The notes under the pieces were generated by a model. That model made no database searches. It was not told the origin of the DNA and saw nothing but the letters and a program-made list of their open reading frames with translations. Below are positions 1-10,077 of a stretch of DNA of 64,000 nt, one piece after another (position 1 is the stretch's first letter; every line of letters begins with the position of its first letter). Origin of the DNA: Streptomyces marianii (GTDB lineage: Bacteria > Actinomycetota > Actinomycetes > Streptomycetales > Streptomycetaceae); assembly GCF_005795905.1 (NCBI RefSeq), contig NZ_VAWE01000001.1:744001-808000 (forward strand), in the 5' to 3' direction. The translations under genes were made by a program, and so were the position numbers.

Positions 1-594
1 CGAGGACCCGGGTCTCGCGTTCCGGCGCGCCCTGCGGCAGCACGTTGAGGTGGTTGACCTTCGCCGAGGTGAAGAGCATCGCCGAGCCGTTGGGGCAGGC
101 TGCCACACACGCGCCGCAGCCGATGCACTCGGCGTGCTCGAAGGCGGAGTCGGCGTCGGCCTTGGGGACCGGCGTGGCGTGCGCCTCCGGCGCGGAGCCC
201 GTCGGGACGGAGACGTAGCCGCCGGCCTGGATGATCCGGTCGAAGGCCGATCGGTCCACGACCAGGTCCCTCACCACCGGGAAGGCGGAGGCGCGCCAGG
301 GCTCGACGTCGATCGTGTCGCCGTCCTCGAACGAGCGCATGTGGAGCTGACAGGTGGTGGTGCGCTCCGGGCCGTGCGCCTCGCCGTTGATGACGAGCGA
401 GCATGCCCCGCAGATGCCCTCCCGGCAGTCGTGGTCGAAGGCGACCGGCTCCTCCCCGCGCAGGATGAGTTCCTCGTTGAGCGTGTCGAGCATCTCCAGG
501 AACGACATGTCCCGGGAGATGCCGTCGACCTCGTAGGCGACCATGGCGCCGGGTGCGTCGGCGTTCTTCTGGCGCCAGACGCGCAGTCTGAGCT

Positions 595-598
<4 letters not shown>
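1..598 (-). CDS. sdhB: Succinate dehydrogenase/fumarate reductase iron-sulfur subunit (partial)
   Basis: Electron-transfer subunit that passes electrons from the flavoprotein to the membrane quinone site. The protein starts [17 protein letters not shown] and shows the plant-ferredoxin [2Fe-2S] cluster motif CREGICGAC with a further Cys in TTTCQLH, then [12 protein letters not shown] for the second half of the cluster set. About 199 codons are visible and the 3' end lies outside the window, so the last cysteine cluster cannot be seen. Its ATG overlaps the TGA of the flavoprotein gene (ATGA), so it is the last gene of a cytochrome-flavoprotein-iron-sulfur operon and probably translationally coupled. 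Family assignment is firm; whether the enzyme runs mainly as Sdh or Frd is not decided by sequence. Confidence 0.95.
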
Positions 599-2541
<1,943 letters not shown>

Positions 2542-2542
2542 G

Positions 2543-3247
2543 TCAGCTCACGACTCCGGTCATGACGGCGACGGGTACCGAGACGAAGCCCACCGTCAGC
2601 ACCAGCGCGAGGCCGTCGGCCGCGGCCTTGAGCGCGCTGTCGCGGCGTGCGCTGCCCGCCCCGAGGGTCTGGGCCGCGCTCCAGAACCCGTGGCGGACGT
2701 GCAGGCCGAGAGCGAGCATCGCGGTGAGGTAGACGGCGTTGCCGTAGGGGGTGGAGAAGGTCGCGACGACGTTCTCGTAGGGCCTGCCCGGCTGGGCGTT
2801 CTCGTTGACGGTGAGCGTGGTCAGGTCCAGCAGGTGCCAGACGATGAACAGCCCGAGGATGATGCCGCCCCAGCGCATGGTGCGGGTGGCGTAGCTCGCG
2901 CGCCGGCGCTTGTGGACGTACGTGCTCGGACGGGCCCGGATGTCCCGCCTGCTGAGCTGGTACGCCGACACGCCGTGCAGGACGACGGCCGCGAGGAGCA
3001 CGAGGCGGACGATCCACAGCGCCCACTCGTGGTGGAGGAACGGCTCACCGAGCGTGCGCAGCCAGTGGGCGTAGCCGTTGAACTCGTCGGAGCCGAAGAA
3101 GATCTTGAGATTGCCCAGCATGTGGACGACCAGGTAGCCGAGCATGATCAGGCCGGTCACGGCCATCACGGTCTTCTTGCCGACGGTCGATCCCCAGATC
3201 GTGCGCGTCATGGACGGCCGTCGGTCCGTCCGGGTTGCCAGAGCCAT
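2543..3247 (-). CDS. sdhC: Succinate dehydrogenase cytochrome b subunit (b558 family)
   Basis: Single membrane anchor of a type B succinate:quinone reductase, binding haem b and quinone. 234 residues starting [19 protein letters not shown]; an internal ATG twelve codons in is an alternative start, but the longer N-terminus is what I recall from Streptomyces homologues. Five hydrophobic helices are visible (around residues 28-50, 80-105, 130-150, 165-185, 210-232), with histidines in [24 protein letters not shown] and [10 protein letters not shown] as candidate haem ligands. It is the first gene of the sdhCAB operon. The 76-bp gap to the divergent LysR gene must hold both promoters, so LysR control is plausible. 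Confidence 0.94.
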   Translation of the reverse strand: MALATRTDRRPSMTRTIWGSTVGKKTVMAVTGLIMLGYLVVHMLGNLKIFFGSDEFNGYAHWLRTLGEPFLHHEWALWIVRLVLLAAVVLHGVSAYQLSRRDIRARPSTYVHKRRRASYATRTMRWGGIILGLFIVWHLLDLTTLTVNENAQPGRPYENVVATFSTPYGNAVYLTAMLALGLHVRHGFWSAAQTLGAGSARRDSALKAAADGLALVLTVGFVSVPVAVMTGVVS

Positions 3248-3306
3248 GGACACAGACGCTAGGCGCGGAGGCACCGAGAGGTCCAAGACATGGTCCGGCT
3301 GATCTC

Positions 3307-3323
3307 GATAGGCAGGGACTATC
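3307..3323. promoter_or_regulatory. Candidate LysR operator
   Basis: Inverted repeat GATAG-N7-CTATC sits in the only intergenic space between sdhC and the divergent LysR gene, ending one base before the LysR GTG. It has the T-N11-A dyad architecture known for LysR-family sites. Function is inferred from form and position. Confidence 0.55.
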
Positions 3324-4244
3324 GTGGAGGGCGTGCAGTTCCAGCAACTCCAGTACTTCGTGGCCGTCGCGGAGACCCGGCACTTCACCCGGGCCGCGGA
3401 GCGGGTGCACGTCTCCCAGCCCTCGCTCTCGCAGCAGATCCGGTCGCTGGAGAAGGAACTGGGGGCGGAGCTGTTCAGCCGGGCGCGCGGCAACATCGCC
3501 CTCACCGACGCGGGCGAGGCGCTGCTGCCGCTGGCCCGGCGGATCCTCGCCGACGCGGACACCGCCCGGCACGAGGTGCAGGAGCTGGCACAGCTGCGCC
3601 GGGGGCGGGTGCGTCTGGGGGCGACGCCGAGCGTGTGTACGGGGCTGCTCCCGGACGTGCTCCGGGCCTTCCACGATCTGCACCCGGGGATCGAGCTGCT
3701 GATCGAGGAGGGCGGCTCGCACGACCTGGTACGGGAGCTTGCGCGCGGCGCGCTCGATCTGGCGCTGGTGGTACTGCCGCTGCCGACTCCGTCACCGGCG
3801 CTGACGACGGTGGAGCTGCTTCAGGAGGATCTGGTGGTGGTCTCCTCGGCGGCGTCCCCGGCACCGCGCCGGCCGGTGCGGATCGCGGACCTCCAGGGCG
3901 AGCCGCTCGTGATGTTCCGGCACGGCTACGACCTGCGAGATCTCACGGTGGCGGCGTGCCGCGCGGAGGGCTTCGAGCCGGCGTTCACGGTGGAGGGCGG
4001 GGAGATGGACGCGGTGCTCGGCTTCGTACGGGCCGGGCTGGGCCTGGCGGTCGTCCCCCGCATGGTCGCGGCACGCGCGGGCCGCGACCTCCGGGTCACC
4101 GCACTCGCCCGCCCCGGCCTGCGCCGTACGATCGCGCTGGCCCACCGCAGCGACGTCGCGCCACCGCGTGCCGCCCGTGAACTCCAGCGCCTGCTCCTGC
4201 GGACGCGGTCGGCTGCTCCGCAGGAGCCGGGCTCGGACGGGTGA
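3324..4244 (+). CDS. LysR-family transcriptional regulator
   Basis: 306 residues. The N-terminal winged helix-turn-helix is clear (QLQYFVAVAETRHFTRAAE, then VSQPSLSQQIRSLEKELG), followed by the LysR substrate-binding domain from about residue 92 (VRLGATPSVCTGLLPDVLRAF). It is divergent from sdhCAB with 76 bp between them, the classic layout for a LysR protein controlling its neighbour. The GTG at 3324 and a second GTG at 3333 are both possible; the second would give the commoner MQFQQLQYF beginning, but the GGAGG ahead of it lies only two bases away. The effector is not predictable from sequence; a C4-dicarboxylate-related signal is a guess from context. Confidence 0.9.
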   Translation: MEGVQFQQLQYFVAVAETRHFTRAAERVHVSQPSLSQQIRSLEKELGAELFSRARGNIALTDAGEALLPLARRILADADTARHEVQELAQLRRGRVRLGATPSVCTGLLPDVLRAFHDLHPGIELLIEEGGSHDLVRELARGALDLALVVLPLPTPSPALTTVELLQEDLVVVSSAASPAPRRPVRIADLQGEPLVMFRHGYDLRDLTVAACRAEGFEPAFTVEGGEMDAVLGFVRAGLGLAVVPRMVAARAGRDLRVTALARPGLRRTIALAHRSDVAPPRAARELQRLLLRTRSAAPQEPGSDG

Positions 4245-4298
4245 GGCGCGGGGTCCCGGTTCCGGTTCCCCACCCCCTGCCGCTGCCGCTACCGCTGC

Positions 4299-4706
4299 TC
4301 AGTCGAGCATCGCGGTGGCTTCGATCTCGACCAGGTGCTCGGGGACGTCCAGGGCCGCGACGCCCAGCAGGGTGGCCGGCGGCACCGGGGTCACCTCCAG
4401 CTTCGCGGCCGCACGGGCAATGCCCTCCATGAGCAGCGGCATCTTCTCGGGCGTCCAGTCGACGACGAACACCGTCAGCTTCGCCACGTCGTCGAACGAG
4501 GCCCCGACCCCGGCCAGCGCGGTGCCGACGTTGAGGTAGCACTGCTCGACCTGGGCGGCGAGATCGCCTTCCCCGACCGTGACCCCGTCGGCGTCCCAGG
4601 CGACCTGTCCGGCGACGAAGACCAGTCTCGACCCGGACGCGACCGACACCTGACGGTAGGCGTCGATCTCCGGCAGTCCGCCGGGGTTCACCAAACTGAC
4701 GGCCAT
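4299..4706 (-). CDS. RidA/YjgF family protein
   Basis: 135 residues of the RidA (YER057c/UK114) fold, a trimeric enamine/imine deaminase family acting in the cytoplasm. Seen: SRLVFVAGQVAWDADG near the N-terminus, the central LAGVGASFDDVAKLTVFVVD, and the C-terminal PPATLLGVAALDVPEHLVEIEATA. The conserved Arg normally found in the RidA active-site segment (xRxxV) is not obvious here, so it may belong to a non-archetypal RidA subgroup with another small substrate. A strong AAGGAGG lies seven bases ahead of the ATG. Divergent from an HxlR regulator with a palindrome between, which suggests direct control. Confidence 0.88.
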   Translation of the reverse strand: MAVSLVNPGGLPEIDAYRQVSVASGSRLVFVAGQVAWDADGVTVGEGDLAAQVEQCYLNVGTALAGVGASFDDVAKLTVFVVDWTPEKMPLLMEGIARAAAKLEVTPVPPATLLGVAALDVPEHLVEIEATAMLD

Positions 4707-4782
4707 GCTGCCGCCTCCTTGTCCTGGCTCACGAGGACGCCCCGGCCCGGATCCACCGGACAGGGCTCCTTCGGTCTCTTGT

Positions 4783-4797
4783 GGTTACTCGGTAACC
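4783..4797. promoter_or_regulatory. Candidate HxlR operator
   Basis: Perfect inverted repeat GGTTAC-TCG-GTAACC in the 147-bp divergent region between the ridA-like gene and the HxlR gene. Size and placement fit a dimeric winged-helix regulator acting on both promoters. Inferred. Confidence 0.6.
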
Positions 4798-4853
4798 GTA
4801 GGAGAGTGGCCCCTGACATGGAAGAACGCACTTTTCAGTGACTGGGGAACCTG

Positions 4854-5234
4854 ATGGTGACCAAGCAGTTCACGGGCTCGCCCGACGAAGCGGACCTCCG
4901 GCGCGCGGACTCCCTGGCACGGGAGATATTCGCGGACGTCGCCAACAAATGGGCTCTCCTGATCATCGAGGCTCTGGGTGAGCGCACTCTGCGCTTCAGC
5001 GAGCTGCTCGGCGAGGTGGAGGGCATCAGCCACAAGATGCTCACCCAGAACCTGCGCATGCTGGAGCGCAACGGTCTGGCCCACCGCAAGGTGCACCCCA
5101 CCGTGCCGCCGCGGGTCGAGTACAGCCTCACCGAGCCAGGGCTGGCCCTGCGGCGGACCGTTGACACGATGTGCGACTGGACCCACCGGTACCTCGGGCA
5201 CATCGAGGCCTCCCGCAGCCGTTTCGACGCCTGA
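4854..5234 (+). CDS. HxlR-family transcriptional regulator
   Basis: 126-residue winged-helix protein of the HxlR/MarR-like family. The hallmark block runs from about residue 27: VANKWALLIIEALGERTLRF, then a recognition region (EGISHKMLTQNLRMLERNGL) and the wing (HRKVHPTVPPRVEYSLTE). The LRFSELLGEVEGI segment is diagnostic. The gene is divergent from the ridA-like gene; the palindrome at 4783-4797 is its likely operator. Either ATG 4854 or the next GTG codon may be used; a GGGGAA precedes the ATG. Its likely inducer is a small reactive metabolite, by analogy with other HxlR proteins, but nothing in the sequence identifies it. Confidence 0.93.
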   Translation: MVTKQFTGSPDEADLRRADSLAREIFADVANKWALLIIEALGERTLRFSELLGEVEGISHKMLTQNLRMLERNGLAHRKVHPTVPPRVEYSLTEPGLALRRTVDTMCDWTHRYLGHIEASRSRFDA

Positions 5235-5264
5235 CGGTTCTGCCCGCCCCCACTCCTGCCGCCT

Positions 5265-5329
5265 GGTTCCGAACGCTCGGTTCCGAACGCTCGGTTCCGA
5301 AGTCTCGGTTCCCGGCTCGAACGGGAACC
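5265..5329. repeat. Three 14-bp tandem repeats followed by a hairpin
   Basis: Units at 5265-5278 and 5279-5292 are identical (GGTTCCGAACGCTC); 5293-5306 differs at two positions. Each holds a small dyad GTTC-N-GAAC. They run straight into an inverted repeat GGTTCCCG-N7-CGGGAACC (5307-5329). The array begins 30 bases after the HxlR stop, so it may work as a terminator or as a protein-binding array. Confidence 0.75.
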
Positions 5330-5543
5330 GCGCGAAGGGGGGTGATCGAGCGCCGCAGCGCGGACACGGATCGCCCCCGGCCCCTGACCGGTCCTTACGG
5401 CAATCGCCGCGGGCCAGGCGGCGTTCGGGCCGGGCCACCGGTGCCCCTGCCCCGAGCCCCGCGCCTCGGCGGCGTCGGGCCCCGGGGTGGGGCCCTCGCG
5501 GGCCACCCGGTCGGGGCTCCGCGCCGGTCCGGCGCGGCACCGG
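5330..5543. other. Intergenic stretch without supported gene
   Basis: Between the repeat array after the HxlR gene and the 168-bp inverted-repeat element. Open frames here are GC-driven, lack ribosome sites and resemble nothing I know. Confidence 0.5.
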
Positions 5544-5711
5544 CCAAGGGCTGTCCCGCGATCCCCGGCGGGCGCGCGACGACAGCCATGACGCCTCGCC
5601 GCGTTGTCGGATCATCCGAACACACCCGGTACGAGGACGGCTCTCCGCCTCCCGACGCACCGCGTCCGACGCCGCGCGCCGGTCCCTCAGGGACTGCGGG
5701 ACAGCCCTTAG
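5544..5711. mobile_element. MITE-like 168-bp element with terminal inverted repeats, copy 1
   Basis: The ends are imperfect inverted repeats of about 22 bp: the left end begins CCAAGGGCTGTCCCGC and the right end read backwards begins CTAAGGGCTGTCCCGC. The interior shares a long run of identity with a second copy at 28581-28747 (core CGCCTCGCCGCGTTGTCGG), about 80-85 percent overall by eye, in the same orientation. It has no coding capacity. Its right terminus contributes the TAA stop codon of the rmdA gene. It could be a non-autonomous transposable element or a repeated 3'-end (terminator-like) element. Confidence 0.75.
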
Positions 5712-7879
5712 ACCGCGTCCGCGAGCGACAGCGTGTGCAGACGGTCCGGCGGGCCCGGCCGGGCGTAGTACCAGCCCTGCGCCGTGTCACAGCCCAGCTC
5801 GCGCAGTTGCTCGGCCTGGACGCCCGTCTCCACGCCTTCCACCGTCACCGCCAGCTCCAGGCTGTGGGCCAGCGAGACGATGCCCTCGACGATCTTCCGG
5901 TCCACCGGATCCGCCGGGTGCTGCTGCATGCCCCGGGTGAAGGAGCGGTCCAGCTTCAGCACCCTCACCGGGAGCCGCCTCAGATTGGCCAGGTTCGAGT
6001 AGCCCGTGCCGAAGTCGTCGAGCGCGATGTCGACGCCCATCTCCGCGAGTTGCCGCAGCGGCTTGAGCAGGTCCTCGTCCGCTCCGATCAGAGCGGACTC
6101 GGTGACCTCCAGGCACAGCGCGCCGGGCGGCAGACCCGAGCGTTCCAGTACGTCCACGGTGTCTGCGACCAGCCCCGGGTGGTGCAGCTGGGTCGGGGAC
6201 AGATTGACGTTGATCCGCAACGGCGGTACCGAACAGCCCGGTTCGGCCTGCTCGTGCCAGAAGCGCGCCTGCCGCACGGCCTCCTGCAGGACCCACCGGC
6301 CGAGCGGCACGATCAGCCCGGTGTGCTCGGCGAGCGGGATGAAGTGGTCCGGCCCGAGGACCCCGTGTTGCGGGTGCAACCAGCGCACCAGCGCCTCCGC
6401 GCCGTGCACCCGGCCGTCGCCGAGGTGCACCAGCGGCTGGTACTCGATGAAGAACTCGCCCCGCTCCAGGGCCGCAGGGAGCGCCGTGGTGAGCCCGTGC
6501 CGGGTGATCGCGCGGGCGTCCGCCTCCGGGTCGGCGAGCTCGAAGCGGTTCCCACCCGCGGACTTGGCCCGGTACATGGTGATGTCCGCGCTGCGCAGCA
6601 CCTCCGCCGAGGTACGCTCCCCGGCCGGCCCCTCGACGATCCCGATGCTGCCCCGGACGCTGATCTCCCGGCCTTCGAGGGTGATGGGCGCGGCCAGTGC
6701 GGCGAGGATCCGGGCGGCGAGCTCGGTCACCTCGCACTGGGTCTCCCGGCCGGTCGTCAGCGCGACGAACTCGTCACCGCCGAGCCTTGCCACCATCTCC
6801 CCGGGGGCCGTGGCGCAGCTCTGCAGCCGGTCGGCGACCTCGACGAGCAGCCGGTCGCCGGCCGAGTGGCCGAGGCTGTCGTTGATCGCCTTGAAGCCGT
6901 CGAGGTCGAGGTAGCAGAGCCCGAAGCGGGCGCCGTCGCCGGCCGCCAGCGCCTTCTCCAGGCGCTCGAAGAACAGGGTCCGGTTGGGCAGCCCGGTGAG
7001 CGCGTCGTGCGTCGCCTCGTAGCGCAGCCGGAGGTTCAGCAGCCGCCGTTCGGTGGTGTCCTCCATCAGCGCCAGCTGGTACTGGGGCAGACCGTCGGCG
7101 TCCCGCAGCAGCGAGACGGTGAGGTTCGTCCAGAGCACCGTGCCGTCGTTGCGGTAGAAGGGCTTCTCGACGCGGTAGTGCTCGCGTTCGCCGCGCACCA
7201 GCTCTTCGTACATGTTCCAGGTCTGCGGGCGGTCCTCCGGGTGTGCCCATTCGTTGACCTTGCGTCCGCGGACATGGTGCTCCAGTCCGCCGAACATCCG
7301 GGTGAGCGTGTCGTTGACCTCCAGGACGTTGCCGTCCAGGTCGGCGATGCCGATGCCGATCGCCGCGTCCTCGAACACCGCGCGGAAGCGCGTCTCGGTG
7401 GCGTGCAGGGCCTCCATGGCCACGCTGCGGGCCGACAGCGCCGACCTGGCGATGGCCTCCTGCTCGCTGAGGGTGCGCTCCCGCAGCGCGAGGGCGTACC
7501 CGGCGGCGAGGGCGTGCTGCAGTCTGGCGCAGCGGGCCCGGCTGTCGTCGGCGGGCTCCTGGTCGTTCCCGCAGTACAGGACCAGGTAGGCGTCGACGAC
7601 GCCGAGCGTGCGGCTGAGGGCGTCCGGGTCCGTGCAGTGGACCTCGACGAGGGCGGCGCCGACCCGCTGGGCGGGGCCCGGGTCGAACGGGCGCGTGTGC
7701 AGTGCGTCACTCAACTGCCTCGCCAGCGGCAGCAGATGCCCCTCGAACTCGGGACGGGTCAGCGATGTGGCGGTGACCGGGAAGATCGCCCGGCTCCAGA
7801 TGGTCGCGAACCGTCTGAGCCTGTCCTCCAGGTCGTCCGGGCCCGCCGTCGAGCCCGCTGCCTGCGACGGCGTCATCAC
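5708..7879 (-). CDS. rmdA: PAS-GGDEF-EAL cyclic di-GMP protein, RmdA-like
   Basis: 723 residues, cytoplasmic. An N-terminal helical region of about 165 residues is followed by a PAS domain (FRAVFEDAAIGIGIADLDG to LALMEDTTERR), a GGDEF domain with intact RLGGDEFVAL, and an EAL domain with EALVRWLHP and DDFGTGYSNLANLRRLPV. Both catalytic signatures look intact, so synthesis and hydrolysis of c-di-GMP are both conceivable. From memory, S. coelicolor RmdA (SCO0928) has this layout, acts mainly as a phosphodiesterase and affects development, and lies near sdh genes as here. The start is GTG 7879, overlapping the methyltransferase stop as GTGA, or the next codon, ATG. The stop is TAA, unusual here, and is provided by the end of the inverted-repeat element. 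Confidence 0.9.
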   Translation of the reverse strand: MMTPSQAAGSTAGPDDLEDRLRRFATIWSRAIFPVTATSLTRPEFEGHLLPLARQLSDALHTRPFDPGPAQRVGAALVEVHCTDPDALSRTLGVVDAYLVLYCGNDQEPADDSRARCARLQHALAAGYALALRERTLSEQEAIARSALSARSVAMEALHATETRFRAVFEDAAIGIGIADLDGNVLEVNDTLTRMFGGLEHHVRGRKVNEWAHPEDRPQTWNMYEELVRGEREHYRVEKPFYRNDGTVLWTNLTVSLLRDADGLPQYQLALMEDTTERRLLNLRLRYEATHDALTGLPNRTLFFERLEKALAAGDGARFGLCYLDLDGFKAINDSLGHSAGDRLLVEVADRLQSCATAPGEMVARLGGDEFVALTTGRETQCEVTELAARILAALAAPITLEGREISVRGSIGIVEGPAGERTSAEVLRSADITMYRAKSAGGNRFELADPEADARAITRHGLTTALPAALERGEFFIEYQPLVHLGDGRVHGAEALVRWLHPQHGVLGPDHFIPLAEHTGLIVPLGRWVLQEAVRQARFWHEQAEPGCSVPPLRINVNLSPTQLHHPGLVADTVDVLERSGLPPGALCLEVTESALIGADEDLLKPLRQLAEMGVDIALDDFGTGYSNLANLRRLPVRVLKLDRSFTRGMQQHPADPVDRKIVEGIVSLAHSLELAVTVEGVETGVQAEQLRELGCDTAQGWYYARPGPPDRLHTLSLADAV

Positions 7880-8688
7880 GCCTTGCGCCCCACCCCTGCG
7901 TAGCCGGAGAACGCATATGGGTCCTCCTGCGCGTCCGGTGTCTCGGGCCGCCAGTCCGGCATCGAGACCAGTCCGGGCTCGACCGTCTCGAACCCGTCGA
8001 AGAACCGTGCGATCTCCTCCCGTGAACGCATCACGAGCGGGTTGCGGATGTCCTTGTAGACCCTGACGGCGCCGCCCGCCTGCTCCTTGGGCAGCGGGAT
8101 GCCCTCGTACGAGGCGTGGGTGACGACGACGAGGCTGCCGGGGGCGAGCGCGTCCCGCAGTGCGGCGACGGACCGCTGCGGGTCGTCGGAGTCCTCCAGG
8201 AAGTGGAGGACGGCGACGAGCAGCAGGGCCACGGGCCGTTCGAGGTCCAGCAGCCGGATGGTCTCGGAGTCCGCGAGGATGTCGGCCGGCTTGCGCAGAT
8301 CGGCCTGGACGATCCCGGCTCGCTCGTTCCCCTCCAGCACCGCCTGGCTGTGGGCGACGGCGACCGGGTCGTGGTCGACGTACACCACCCGCGCCTCGGG
8401 GTCGGCCTTCTGCGCAACCTCGTGGGTGTTGCCGAACGTGGGTATGCCGGAGCCGATGTCCAGGAACTGGTTGACGCCCTCGCTCACGGCGTAACGTACG
8501 GCACGGCGCATGAAGGCCCGGTTCGCCTGCATGATCTTGGGAAGGCCCGGGAGGAACTGCATGGCCTTCCGGGCGGCTTCACGATCGACCTCGAAGTTGT
8601 GCGAGCCGCCCAGGTAGTAGTCGTAAATGCGGGACACGCTCGGCACCGAGATGTCGATGCCCGGCGGGGCCCAGGCGGGACGCTCCAT
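7876..8688 (-). CDS. SAM-dependent methyltransferase, DUF574 (PF04672) family
   Basis: 270 residues beginning MERPAWAPPGIDISVPS. The family signature SVSRIYDYYLGGSHNFEVDR comes first, then the SAM-binding segment FLDIGSGIPTFGNTHEVAQ and an acidic strand end VVYVDHDPVAVAHS. This family is greatly expanded in Streptomyces and most members have no known substrate. I chose ATG 8688 because GGAGAC lies five bases upstream; an in-frame ATG at 8727 would add 13 residues but lacks a ribosome site. It overlaps rmdA by four bases, so the two are probably one transcript, an arrangement that may link methylation and c-di-GMP signalling; that is inference. Confidence 0.88.
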   Translation of the reverse strand: MERPAWAPPGIDISVPSVSRIYDYYLGGSHNFEVDREAARKAMQFLPGLPKIMQANRAFMRRAVRYAVSEGVNQFLDIGSGIPTFGNTHEVAQKADPEARVVYVDHDPVAVAHSQAVLEGNERAGIVQADLRKPADILADSETIRLLDLERPVALLLVAVLHFLEDSDDPQRSVAALRDALAPGSLVVVTHASYEGIPLPKEQAGGAVRVYKDIRNPLVMRSREEIARFFDGFETVEPGLVSMPDWRPETPDAQEDPYAFSGYAGVGRKA

Positions 8689-8715
8689 TGATGTCTCCAA
8701 CAAGTCGCCACGGGG

Positions 8716-8799
8716 ATTAACGGCCATTCGCACGGCCGGTGTTCGAGCCGAGGCTACTGATCGCCCGCCAAGAGAGCGAGCAGAAACGGAAATTAACGG
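8716..8799. promoter_or_regulatory. Promoter region of the methyltransferase-rmdA unit with a repeated octamer
   Basis: ATTAACGG occurs at 8716-8723 and again at 8792-8799 in the same orientation, in a relatively AT-rich stretch just upstream of the methyltransferase start. The copies may be regulator half-sites. No confident -35/-10 pair was identified. Confidence 0.35.
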
Positions 8800-8853
8800 T
8801 CCGTTCTTGGTCACACGCCACCGGCACGTGCTGGCAGGAACCACCCCAAACAG

Positions 8854-8890
8854 CCGGCCCGCCGTACGCGGGGGCGTGACGGCGGGCCGG
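8854..8890 (-). terminator. Hairpin terminator after the lipoprotein gene
   Basis: Perfect 12-bp stem (CCGGCCCGCCGT at 8854-8865 with ACGGCGGGCCGG at 8879-8890) about 24 bases past the lipoprotein stop. There is no T tract, as is usual for Streptomyces terminators. Confidence 0.75.
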
Positions 8891-8913
8891 TGGCCGGAGC
8901 GCTGCGTGGGGAC

Positions 8914-9882
8914 CTACTTGGGCGCTCCGACCGGCTTGCCCTGGGGCGACACGGCGTACCAGGTGCCGCCCACTCCCTGGCCGTTGGTGTCACCGGGCTT
9001 CTTGTCGCCGGCGAAGGTGTAGATCGGCCAGCAGTCGATGGTCTGCTGCTTGATTCCGTCGGGACGGTCGAAGGTGACGAAGCCCTTCTTCAGAATGCCT
9101 TCGGTGTCGTTCTTGTCGACAGGCGCTACGACCGGCCACTTCTCCAGGCAGCCACCCGTGCAGGCGGTCTTCATCGGCCAGGCCGAGTCCTTCATGAAGC
9201 GGTAGACAGTCATTCCGTTCTTGTCCACGACGATCTCGCCGAGCTTCGGGTCCTTGCGGACGGAAAGGCCGGCGAGGTCCGAGGACCCGCCGCCGGCCAC
9301 CTCGCCGCCGCCACCACCGAGCGCTGCCTTCTTGCCGTCGGGCGCCGAGGCGAACCACGTGCCGCCGACCCCCTGTCCGTTGGCGTCCCCGGGCTTGGTG
9401 TCCTTCGCGTAGCGGTACATCGGCCAGCCGCCGACGGTGAGCTGCTTGGTACCGTCGGCACGGGTGACCGAGCCGATCAGCGAGGCGTCGGTCCCGGGAG
9501 CCGGCGTGACATCGCCGGCGGCCACCACCGGCCATGCCTTCGCGCAGTCGCCGTTGCAGTTGGACGTCACCGGGTCGACGGAGTCCTTGTCGAAGCGGTA
9601 GAGGGTCAGGCCGTCGCTGTCGGTGAGCACCTCGCCGAGCTTCTTGCTCTCCCACACGGCGAGTTGGCCCGCCGTCTTCGGCTTGGCGTCCGCGGCACCG
9701 GCCTCCGCACCGTACCCGGATCCGGGTCCGTAGCCACTGTTGGCGGCGGGCTGCCCGGCGGGGTTGACCGCTCCGACGGCCTGGCCGTTCGGCTGCGCCT
9801 CCGTCTCCTGACCGCACGCCGTCGTCAGCGCGAGTACGGCCGCCGCGGTCACCGCGAGCGAGGCGTTCCGCCAGGTCTTCAT
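8914..9882 (-). CDS. Secreted lipoprotein with two DUF/PF03640 secreted repeats
   Basis: 322 residues. Signal peptide with a lipobox LTTAC near residues 19-23 (MKTWRNASLAVTAAAVLAL before it), so it should be lipidated and outward facing. Two copies of the lipoprotein_15 repeat follow: DGLTLYRFDKDSVDP with NCNGDCAKAWPVV, and NGMTVYRFMKDSAWP with ACTGGCLEKWPVV, each ending in a GDxNGQGVGGTW(F/Y) block. Paired cysteines C-x3-C occur in both. Role unknown; a homologue near rmdA (SCO0930 in S. coelicolor, from memory) has been linked to development. It is divergent from the polyproline gene. Confidence 0.88.
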   Translation of the reverse strand: MKTWRNASLAVTAAAVLALTTACGQETEAQPNGQAVGAVNPAGQPAANSGYGPGSGYGAEAGAADAKPKTAGQLAVWESKKLGEVLTDSDGLTLYRFDKDSVDPVTSNCNGDCAKAWPVVAAGDVTPAPGTDASLIGSVTRADGTKQLTVGGWPMYRYAKDTKPGDANGQGVGGTWFASAPDGKKAALGGGGGEVAGGGSSDLAGLSVRKDPKLGEIVVDKNGMTVYRFMKDSAWPMKTACTGGCLEKWPVVAPVDKNDTEGILKKGFVTFDRPDGIKQQTIDCWPIYTFAGDKKPGDTNGQGVGGTWYAVSPQGKPVGAPK

Positions 9883-10077
9883 GTCAACTCCCGTAGCCCG
9901 GTGTCCGTTGTGGCGCCCTTGGTGCGCCGTTCATGGCCCTAGGTACGCGCGGCGAGGCGGGGTGTGTTCAACGGCCGGCGGAAAAAATCTTCGCGGGGCC
10001 GCAAACACGATCCCCGAACATCCCCACCATCAGGCGAATCGCCCCTCCTCCGGGCGTGTCCGGCCCTGGCGTGGATC

